Shown here piece by piece: positions 1 through 5,278 of a stretch of 9,611 bases of DNA; the stretch's first letter is position 1, and each line of letters opens with the position of its first letter. The translations under genes were made by a program, and so were the position numbers. The notes below the pieces were generated by a model. That model was not told the DNA's origin and did no database searches. It saw only the letters and a list, made by a program, of their open reading frames with translations. This DNA comes from Bacteroidota bacterium (GTDB lineage Bacteria > Bacteroidota > Bacteroidia > Flavobacteriales > Flavobacteriaceae), in assembly GCA_006227965.1 (NCBI GenBank), contig SBFL01000332.1, positions 1 to 9,611 on the forward strand. The letters are read 5' to 3'.

Positions 1-569
1 ACCTTTTTTTTTTTTTTTTGAGCATGAACACCGGAAGTGAACTGGAGGGGGGGTGCCGGTTGTTTTATGTGGCACTCACACGGGCTGAAAATTAGGTTTA
101 CTTGTCGTATACGCAAATCCGGTACCGGTGGGGGAAACTCATCGATGCCGAACCCAGCCGGTTCCTGCAGGAAATCGACGAGCGGTTTTTAGACAACCTC
201 ACCCCGGTGGAAACCTATCAGTTCAGGCCATTGCTGAATGCAGATATTTTCGGGGAGGTGGACAAAAGCAGTCTGCGGCAACAAAAGCCGGTTACGGGAA
301 TCCCTCCCGGGGCAAACCATCCATCAGAAAAACAACTGAGGCGGCTGCGCAGAATAAAACCCCAATTGGGTGAACCCGCCCCGGGTAATGGAACAGTGGG
401 GGAGGAGCTCCGGGAAGGCAGCCTGGTGGACCATTCCCGATTTGGAAAAGGGCAGGTGCTCAAAATCGAAGGAGCCGGCAACGACAAGAAAGCAGAAATT
501 CGATTTGAAAGGGGAGATGTCAAGAAACTCCTGTTGCGCTTTGCCAAGCTGCGGGTGCTCGAGAAATGA
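1..569 (+). CDS. uvrD: UvrD/PcrA-type ATP-dependent DNA helicase, C-terminal part only; 5' end off the window and locally corrupted
   Basis: This is the end of a superfamily 1A 3'-5' DNA helicase used in repair and in clearing replication and transcription blocks. One frame runs from about position 18 to the TGA at 567-569. It encodes the tail of helicase motif VI (RLFYVALTRAE, 57-89), then SYTQ.RYRWGKLIDAEPSRFL, which is typical of the 2A domain end in UvrD/PcrA, then a linker. It finishes with a Tudor-like module (LVDHSRFGKGQVLKIEG through KKLLLRFAKLRVL), as found at the end of PcrA. The frame is interrupted by TAG at 93-95, where the family usually has a polar residue. The motif VI stretch expected to read roughly ELEEERR reads ELEGGCR instead. 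A TTG-started ORF from 102 is only the open remainder, not a real start. I favour a bad sequence end over a true pseudogene. Family assignment is firm; intactness is unknown. Confidence 0.85.
4..19. repeat. 16-base T homopolymer at the window edge
   Basis: Sixteen consecutive T residues follow ACC at the very start. In the helicase frame they would encode a run of Phe where the family normally has a short Phe-Pro-Ser type segment before the S-M-N-T residues at 21-32. With the in-frame stop and clustered substitutions just downstream, this looks like a low-quality contig or read end rather than a biological tract. That reading is inference. Confidence 0.6.
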
Positions 570-634
570 AGCGATGTATTGCCGGATGGGCAACCGGGGA
601 AGGCTGAGTACTGAAAATCACAGAAGATAAGGCT

Positions 635-1255
635 ATGGCGGAATTTATCCGTATTTACGAGGAAAACCCCAATCCCAGGGAAGTGGAACGGGTGGTGAAA
701 GTCCTTAGAAATGGTGGTCTGGTGATCTACCCTACGGACACGGTATACGGGCTGGGTTGTGATATTACCAATTCGCGGGCCCTGCAGCGATTGGCCCAGC
801 TAAAGGGGGTTAAGCTAGAGAAGGCCAACTGGTCATTTATTTGTGCAGACCTCAGCAATTTGTCCGATTATGCCCGGCAGATCGATACCCCGACATTCAA
901 GATCCTCAAACGCGCCCTCCCGGGGCCATATACCTTCATTCTCCAGGGCAGCAATCAGTTGCCGAAAGATTTCAAGAAGAAAAAAACCGTTGGTATCCGC
1001 GTGCCGGATAACAGGATCGCCCAGGCTCTGGTCCGGGGGCTGGGACACCCTATCGTATCGACTTCCATCCGGGATGAGGACGATGTTCTGGAATACACCA
1101 CGGACCCTGAGCTCATCTACGAAAAATGGAGCAATCTGGTAGATGTGGTGATCAATGGGGGGTATGGGGACAATGTAGCCTCTACGGTAATAGACCTCAC
1201 CGGCCCTGAACCCGAGGTGATCCGGGAAGGAAAAGGAGACCTGGACATCCTCTAA
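635..1255 (+). CDS. yciO: YciO-type member of the Sua5/YrdC/YciO family (annotated as threonylcarbamoyl-AMP synthase-like)
   Basis: This 206-residue single-domain protein has the Sua5/YrdC fold, whose TsaC/Sua5 members make threonylcarbamoyl-AMP from Thr, bicarbonate and ATP for the tRNA t6A37 modification. Family blocks seen are PTDTVYGLGCD (33-43), LPGPYTFIL (95-103), TVGIRVPDN (118-126), STSI (142-145), STVIDLT (183-189) and VIREGKGDLDIL at the C-terminus. Overall it matches E. coli YciO (also about 206 residues) better than TsaC. Residues 57-68 (KGVKLEKANWSF) replace the K-R/G-R-P signature typical of TsaC/Sua5. YciO's cellular role is poorly settled, so the t6A annotation should be treated with caution. 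The ATG at 635 follows the helicase stop by 65 bases on the same strand, so co-transcription is possible. The gene ends in a strong terminator. No Shine-Dalgarno sequence is evident, as usual in Bacteroidota. Confidence 0.9.
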   Translation: MAEFIRIYEENPNPREVERVVKVLRNGGLVIYPTDTVYGLGCDITNSRALQRLAQLKGVKLEKANWSFICADLSNLSDYARQIDTPTFKILKRALPGPYTFILQGSNQLPKDFKKKKTVGIRVPDNRIAQALVRGLGHPIVSTSIRDEDDVLEYTTDPELIYEKWSNLVDVVINGGYGDNVASTVIDLTGPEPEVIREGKGDLDIL

Positions 1256-1259
1256 CGAA

Positions 1260-1290
1260 AAAACCCCGTGACCCAAGGTCGCGGGGTTTT
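1260..1290. terminator. Bidirectional intrinsic terminator between convergent yciO and the ompA-like gene
   Basis: A near-perfect inverted repeat starts 4 bases after the yciO stop. AAAACCCCG (1260-1268) pairs with CGGGGTTTT (1282-1290), T1269 makes a wobble with G1281, and GACC (1270-1273) pairs with GGTC (1277-1280), leaving the loop CAA. The GC stem is flanked by A's on one side and T's on the other, so it gives a U-tailed hairpin on either strand. It suits both convergent genes, ending 23 bases before the stop of the minus-strand neighbour. Confidence 0.9.
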
Positions 1291-1313
1291 GATCTCTTTA
1301 CGATTTGATTCGC

Positions 1314-2177
1314 TTACCGGTTGATGTCCGGATCCTGCATTCCTTCCTCGATCATGCTGTAGAACTGATCCAGTTTTGGAAGCACAACGATACGGGTCCG
1401 ACGGTTCTTGGCCCGGTTATCAGCTGTATCGTTGGACAACAGGGGGATGTAATAGCTGCGTCCTGCCGCTGTCATACGGGCTGGATCTACGCCAAAATCG
1501 TTCTGCAGAACACGGACCACCGAGGTAGCGCGTTTTACACTTAAATCCCAGTTGTCCAGAAGAGGTTCACGACGATACGGCACATTGTCCGTGTGCCCTT
1601 CCACCATGAATTCGAAATCCGGCTTGTTGTTCACCACCTGGGCGACTTTGCCGAGTACCTGCTTAGCCGCATTGGTGACCGTGTAGCTTCCGCTCCTGAA
1701 AAGCAATTTGTCGGAGATGGAAATAAATACCACACCTTTTTCGACGCTGATCTCGATATCCTCATCATCAAGGTTTCCGAGAACTCCCTTCAGGCTCTGA
1801 ACGAGTGCAAGGTTTACGGAATCCCTGCGGGTAACGGCATCCTGGAGTTTACGGATAGTCAGGTCTTTTTCCCTAAGGCTTTCGAGAGACTTCTCAAGGT
1901 TGTCTGCTCCTTTGGCGGTCAGGGTTGTCAGGTTGCCCATATTATTAATGAGTTCCTGGTTGTTGGCCTTCAAGAATGCATTCGCTTCCTGCAGGGTTTT
2001 AAGCTGGGCATCAGCAGTTGCTTTTTCCTCGAGGCAGGAATTCAATTTTACAGTGGCGGAGTTCAACAGGTCCTGGGTCTCTTTTTGTTTGGCTTCCAGG
2101 TCAGCGTATTTCTTTTGAGATACGCAGGAGGAAAGTGCCAGGGCAACCCCAAGACATCCTATCATAAGTTTTTTCAT
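1314..2177 (-). CDS. OmpA-family peptidoglycan-binding lipoprotein with coiled-coil stalk
   Basis: This 287-residue envelope protein likely tethers the outer membrane to peptidoglycan. It begins with a lipoprotein signal peptide (MKKLMIGCLGVALALSSC) with lipobox L-S-S-C, the lipidated Cys being residue 18. Residues about 22-125 are rich in E, K, Q and L in heptad-like order (QKETQDLL, LREKDLTIRKL) and probably form a coiled coil. An OmpA/MotB C-terminal domain occupies about 150-270, with VEGHTDN (192-198), NWDLSVKRA (209-217) and NRAKNRRTRIVV (254-265). D197 and R216 occupy the positions that bind diaminopimelate in OmpA homologues. The start chosen is the ATG at 2177: the frame stays open to an upstream Met at 2252, but that would place 25 non-signal residues before the signal peptide. 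A -7-like element and a small inverted repeat lie upstream, and a strong terminator lies downstream. Confidence 0.92.
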   Translation of the reverse strand: MKKLMIGCLGVALALSSCVSQKKYADLEAKQKETQDLLNSATVKLNSCLEEKATADAQLKTLQEANAFLKANNQELINNMGNLTTLTAKGADNLEKSLESLREKDLTIRKLQDAVTRRDSVNLALVQSLKGVLGNLDDEDIEISVEKGVVFISISDKLLFRSGSYTVTNAAKQVLGKVAQVVNNKPDFEFMVEGHTDNVPYRREPLLDNWDLSVKRATSVVRVLQNDFGVDPARMTAAGRSYYIPLLSNDTADNRAKNRRTRIVVLPKLDQFYSMIEEGMQDPDINR

Positions 2178-2191
2178 AATCACGAGTGATT
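2178..2191. promoter_or_regulatory. Inverted repeat abutting the start codon of the ompA-like gene
   Basis: AATCAC (2178-2183), spacer GA, GTGATT (2186-2191) form a perfect 6-base inverted repeat directly adjoining the ATG on the minus strand. In mRNA it could fold as a small hairpin just before the start codon, or the DNA could be an operator half-site pair. The repeat itself is directly visible; the function is inference. Confidence 0.4.
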
Positions 2192-2227
2192 TTAGTGTTA
2201 AAAGTTCGTTTAAATCTGGTCCTGATA

Positions 2228-2235
2228 CAAAATTA
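2228..2235 (-). promoter_or_regulatory. Candidate Bacteroidota -7 promoter element for the ompA-like gene
   Basis: On the minus strand this reads TAATTTTG, an exact match to the TAnnTTTG -7 consensus of Bacteroidota primary sigma factors. It lies about 50 bases before the ATG at 2177, inside the 90-base gap after the glycosyltransferase gene. I see no good TTTG -33 element at the usual spacing, so it is a candidate only. Confidence 0.45.
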
Positions 2236-2244
2236 AGAAATGTC

Positions 2245-2261
2245 CCTGCCACCCCGGCAGG
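2245..2261 (-). terminator. Weak hairpin after the glycosyltransferase gene
   Basis: CCTGCC (2245-2250) and GGCAGG (2256-2261) form a 6-base-pair stem with a 5-base loop, 6 bases past the glycosyltransferase stop. The sequence following on the minus strand is only mildly T-rich (GACATTTCTT), so termination may be partial. It precedes the candidate ompA promoter, which fits an operon boundary. Confidence 0.4.
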
Positions 2262-2267
2262 ATTCCG

Positions 2268-3272
2268 TTAATCTTTTACTAAAATACCAAATGTCCTTAT
2301 TCTACGTACGTAATAAGACCACACAATGGATGTGGCGGCGTAATATTTTTCAACAAAACGAACTTTCTCCCTTTTGCGGAGCATCCGGAAAAAATGCCCG
2401 TAATAGCTAAGATGTGCCCTTACGATGGCCCAGGCGTGTTTTAATTTGAACTGGAACACGAACCGGAGTGCAGCTATCCCATCCAGCAGAAGCCTGGAAA
2501 GAATAATTGGGAATGCCTTTTTCCTGGGGAGGTTTTTGGTGATGGAAAACAGGGAGTTCCTGAAATTAAGGAAGGTTTTTTTGGGGTTCATATTCTTCAG
2601 GGTGGACCCTCCCATGTGAAACACCTCGGAGGCGCCCGTATAATATACCTTGTAGCCGTGATTTCTGGCCCTCCAGCACAGGTCCACCTCTTCCTGATGG
2701 GCAAAACAGTCTGTGTCGAACCCACCGAGCTCCCTGAATATCTCCTGCCGGATAAACATACACGCCCCGGTGGCCCAGAAAATTTCACGGGCATCGTCGT
2801 ACTGCCCGGTGTCTTCTTCCAGGGACTGAAATATCCGACCCCGGCAGAAAGGATATCCGAAGAAATCCAGAAAACCCCCGGCAGCACCCGCATATTCAAA
2901 GTGGGTGGGACGCTTCAGGTCCTTGATCTTGGGTTGCACGATCCCAATATCGGGGTTATGCTCAAGCAATTCCAGAACGGGTGCCAGCCACCCTTTTGTC
3001 ACTTCCACATCCGAATTGAGCAGGCAGATCAGCTCGGCGTCTACCTCCTTGAGAGCCTCATTGTATCCCCCGGCAAACCCGTAATTCGTTGGATTTCTTA
3101 TTATCCCCACTTCGGGATAGCGGTTCTCTAGGAATTCAATGGAGTCGTCAGACGACCCGTTGTCCGCCACAATGATTTGAGCACCCGGGCTGTTCTCAAC
3201 CACGGAGGGCAAAAACCGCTGCAGCAGTTGCTTTCCATTCCAGTTCAGGATCACTATGGCGAGAGAGGACAT
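2268..3272 (-). CDS. Family 2 glycosyltransferase (rhamnosyltransferase-like, COG1216 type)
   Basis: This inverting GT-A glycosyltransferase of 334 residues probably transfers a nucleotide-activated sugar to a cell-surface polysaccharide or lipid at the cytoplasmic membrane. It starts with SSLAIVILNWNG, then D37-N-G-S (DNGSSDDS) for nucleotide binding, N63-Y-G-F-A-G-G-Y-N-E, and N86-S87-D88 as the metal-binding DXD equivalent. GGFD (183-186) and EEVDLCWR (194-201) form the acceptor-side motif with the likely catalytic acidic residues. The last ~100 residues are basic and aromatic (for example LLLDGIAALRFVFQFKLK) and may contact the membrane. I chose the ATG at 3272, which begins directly at the fold's first strand; a GTG at 3299 would add nine residues. 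The acceptor and sugar cannot be read from sequence. No polysaccharide cluster surrounds it, so it looks like a stand-alone housekeeping transferase. Confidence 0.9.
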   Translation of the reverse strand: MSSLAIVILNWNGKQLLQRFLPSVVENSPGAQIIVADNGSSDDSIEFLENRYPEVGIIRNPTNYGFAGGYNEALKEVDAELICLLNSDVEVTKGWLAPVLELLEHNPDIGIVQPKIKDLKRPTHFEYAGAAGGFLDFFGYPFCRGRIFQSLEEDTGQYDDAREIFWATGACMFIRQEIFRELGGFDTDCFAHQEEVDLCWRARNHGYKVYYTGASEVFHMGGSTLKNMNPKKTFLNFRNSLFSITKNLPRKKAFPIILSRLLLDGIAALRFVFQFKLKHAWAIVRAHLSYYGHFFRMLRKREKVRFVEKYYAATSIVWSYYVRRIRTFGILVKD

Positions 3273-3350
3273 GGCGGGTTCCAGAAGATTTGGATTCACA
3301 AAAATTGTAAGGGCGCAAAGTAAGTAAATATTTTACAAAGCTGGGAGACT

Positions 3351-3375
3351 GCATTCCCGACCCGGGTGGGAGTGC
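3351..3375 (-). terminator. Hairpin directly after the HsdR-N-like gene stop
   Basis: GCATTCCC (3351-3358) pairs with GGGAGTGC (3368-3375) over 8 base pairs with one G-T wobble, and the 9-base loop contains the palindrome ACCCGGGT. It abuts the stop codon of the gene ending at 3376. No T tract follows on the minus strand, so it may act as an attenuator or 3'-end stabiliser rather than a full terminator. Confidence 0.4.
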
Positions 3376-3825
3376 CTATAATTCACTAAAATCGGGGAGG
3401 TCCCTTAGGAAGGAATACCTCTTGCGCGTATAATCCATTTGGCAGTAGTAATGGACAAGTCCGTTGGTAACCATAAGGAAGTCTGCCCGGGCCTTCCAGT
3501 TGTATCGGGCTATCTGGTCAAATACGCCCTGGTCTATGGGTACGGCCGGAGCTTTGCATTCCACAAGCAGGAGAATGCTGCCATCCGGGTGGCAGACCGC
3601 TATGTCCAGTCTTTTCTCGAGCCCTTCAACCCTGAGCTGCCTTTCCACCAGGGTACGGCCCGCAGGGTACTCCTTGTCAGTAATCAGGTAGTGCAGGCAG
3701 TTTTGGCGAACCCATTCCTCGGGGGTCAGGGGTACGTATTTTTTGCGAACGGGATCAAAAACCAGCAGTTTATTTTCCCTACTTTTGATCTGCAGCGGGT
3801 ATTTGGGAAAATTCAGGGGTATCAT
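3376..3825 (-). CDS. Orphan type I restriction HsdR N-terminal-like protein (PD-(D/E)XK nuclease fold)
   Basis: This 149-residue stand-alone protein resembles the HsdR_N_2 type domain, the nuclease-like N-terminus of type I restriction R subunits, but without helicase domains or partner HsdM/HsdS genes. Residues 34-62 (TPEEWVRQNCLHYLI...) form the usual leading helix. The nuclease core shows D74 (KRLDIAV), E89-C-K91 (LLVECKAP) and Q104...Y108 (DQIARYN), consistent with an intact D...ExK...QxxxY catalytic set. The end (ADFLMVTNG, YYCQMDY) is also typical. The ATG at 3825 lies 8 bases from the divergent holA start. From general knowledge, Bacteroidota often carry such a short gene beside holA, where it is called 'type I restriction enzyme'; the function is unknown. 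A DNA repair or processing role is speculation. It is not evidence for a restriction system here. Confidence 0.82.
   Translation of the reverse strand: MIPLNFPKYPLQIKSRENKLLVFDPVRKKYVPLTPEEWVRQNCLHYLITDKEYPAGRTLVERQLRVEGLEKRLDIAVCHPDGSILLLVECKAPAVPIDQGVFDQIARYNWKARADFLMVTNGLVHYYCQMDYTRKRYSFLRDLPDFSEL
3780..3787 (+). promoter_or_regulatory. Candidate -7 promoter element for holA
   Basis: TACTTTTG matches the Bacteroidota TAnnTTTG -7 consensus 46 bases before the ATG at 3834. It lies inside the divergent nuclease-like gene, the only room available because the intergenic gap is 8 bases. No TTTG -33 element is visible at the expected spacing. Confidence 0.35.
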
Positions 3826-3833
3826 AAGCTTTT

Positions 3834-4853
3834 ATGGCCTTTAATGCGATGGATGAAGTAAAGAAGATTATTGAAGATATACAAAATGGTTCTCCTGCAC
3901 CTATTTATTTTCTGATGGGGGAAGAGCCCTACTATATCGACAGGATTGCCGATTATATAGGGAAAAATATTCTATCCGAAGAAGAGAAAGGTTTTAATCA
4001 AATGATACTTTACGGGAAGGATGTGACTGTGGATGAGATCATTTCCCACGCCAAACGGTTCCCCATGATGTCCGAGCACCCGGTGATAATCGTGCGGGAG
4101 GCGCAGCATCTCAGCCGGACGATTGAGAACCTCCAGGCCTATGTAGAGCAGCCGCAATTATCCACCATCCTTGTTATTTGCTACAAATACAAGTCCCTGG
4201 ACAAGCGTAAGAAACTGATCCGTAGTCTCAGGAAATCCAATGCGGTGATCTTCGAAAGCAGGAAAATGTATGAAAATCAGGTATCGGACTGGATACGGCG
4301 CGTTCTGCTGGGGTCCGGCTATAAGATTTCCCACAAGGCAGCTGCCCTGCTGGTGGAATATCTGGGGACAGACCTGAGCCGGATATCCAATGAACTGGAG
4401 AAGCTCAAAGGGATCCTCCCTAAGGGTTCAGAGATCGATCCGGGGGTGATTGAAATGCACATCGGCATCAGCAAGGACTACAACAACTTCGAGCTTAAGA
4501 AGGCCATTGCGGAAAGGGATATTACCAGGGCTACCCGCATTATCAAATATTTTGCGGAAAACCCAAGGGAAAACCCATTTGTGATGACCGTATCCCTGCT
4601 CAACACCTTCTTTTCCCAACTGCTGCAATACCATGGGTTGCTGGACCACAGCCCAAAGAATGTGGCCAGGGCACTTCAAATCAATCCTTATTTCGTGAGT
4701 GAGTACCAGACAGCGGCGAGGAACTATTCCATGAAAAAGGTGAGCCGCATCATCAGCGTCCTGCGCGAAATGGATCTAAAAGGAAAGGGAGTTGGTTCCC
4801 CTTCGCTGAAACAGGATGACCTGTTGAAAGAATTGTTACACAAGATCCTGTAG
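3834..4853 (+). CDS. holA: DNA polymerase III, delta subunit (clamp loader)
   Basis: This is the delta subunit of the clamp-loader complex, which opens the beta sliding clamp and loads it onto primed DNA at the replication fork. At 339 residues it has the family's usual length. The N-terminal region has PAPIYFLMGEEPYYIDRIADYI (about 21-42), the family's signature start, where a degenerate P-loop region would lie. FPMMSEHPVIIVREAQ (76-91) follows, then an AAA+-like domain II with DKRKKLIRSLRKS, and a helical collar domain with LVEYLGTDLSRISNELEKL and LLNTFFSQLLQYHGLL. The ATG at 3834 gives M-A-F-N-A-M-D-E; the ATG at 3849 (MDEVKKII) is an equally credible start and resembles common Flavobacteriia homologues. 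The gene is divergent from the nuclease-like gene and convergent, with a one-base gap, to the doxX-like gene. Identification is secure. Confidence 0.93.
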   Translation: MAFNAMDEVKKIIEDIQNGSPAPIYFLMGEEPYYIDRIADYIGKNILSEEEKGFNQMILYGKDVTVDEIISHAKRFPMMSEHPVIIVREAQHLSRTIENLQAYVEQPQLSTILVICYKYKSLDKRKKLIRSLRKSNAVIFESRKMYENQVSDWIRRVLLGSGYKISHKAAALLVEYLGTDLSRISNELEKLKGILPKGSEIDPGVIEMHIGISKDYNNFELKKAIAERDITRATRIIKYFAENPRENPFVMTVSLLNTFFSQLLQYHGLLDHSPKNVARALQINPYFVSEYQTAARNYSMKKVSRIISVLREMDLKGKGVGSPSLKQDDLLKELLHKIL

Positions 4854-4854
4854 G

Positions 4855-5235
4855 CTACTTCTTGTCCACGCTGTACGCACCGGGCCCCAAAAACAGGATG
4901 GTGACGAAAATCAACAGGAACAATAAGGACTTCTCCTTGGATCCGAAGGGATCATCCGCGTGCCTGATCAGGGCGGCAACCAGCATGCTGATAACTATGG
5001 GAATACTGGCCCATCGGGTCTTAAATCCAATAAGCACCAATATGGCGCAAAGAAATTCAGCAAAAATAACGAGGAAGAAGGAGGGGACGGCTCCAATACC
5101 GATTGGGTCCGAAAATTCAATTGGGCCATCTCCAAAAAGTCGTTGAACTTTGGGGATTCCGTGCGTGAGTAACAAACCCGCACCGCCAATGCGGAGAATG
5201 GCGAGTCCAAGATTGTTTTGTAGGGAACTTTTCAT
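4855..5235 (-). CDS. DoxX-family integral membrane protein
   Basis: This 126-residue protein has four predicted membrane helices at about 7-25, 50-70, 76-92 and 102-118, and family features L-R-I-G-G-A-G-L-L-L-T-H-G-I-P-K near the N-terminus, E60 in the second helix, and RHADDPFGSKEKSLLFL before the last helix. DoxX proteins sit in the cytoplasmic membrane. Some are quinol oxidase subunits and others have been linked to thiosulfate oxidation or oxidative stress, so no precise role can be assigned. The ATG at 5235 follows the kinase-phospholyase stop by 43 bases on the same strand, so co-transcription is likely. Its stop is one base from the holA stop on the other strand. No terminator separates the convergent pair. 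Confidence 0.88.
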   Translation of the reverse strand: MKSSLQNNLGLAILRIGGAGLLLTHGIPKVQRLFGDGPIEFSDPIGIGAVPSFFLVIFAEFLCAILVLIGFKTRWASIPIVISMLVAALIRHADDPFGSKEKSLLFLLIFVTILFLGPGAYSVDKK

Positions 5236-5278
5236 AGGTAGTTTGGTGTTTGTATTCGCACTAAATTATTATTAATGT

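Noticed and set aside
1593..2189. Plus-strand 198-codon frame opposite the ompA-like gene
   Set aside because: Antisense shadow of a well-supported OmpA-family lipoprotein.
3320..3340. Short AT-rich palindrome GTAAA-TAT-TTTAC with flanking CTTTG/ACTTTG on the minus strand, before the glycosyltransferase
   Set aside because: It is suggestive of a promoter region, but no TAnnTTTG with correct internal spacing and no paired -33 box; 5-base arms are easily found by chance.
3376..3825. A complete restriction-modification or defence system
   Set aside because: Only an HsdR N-terminal-like domain is present; no methylase, specificity subunit or helicase gene is nearby.
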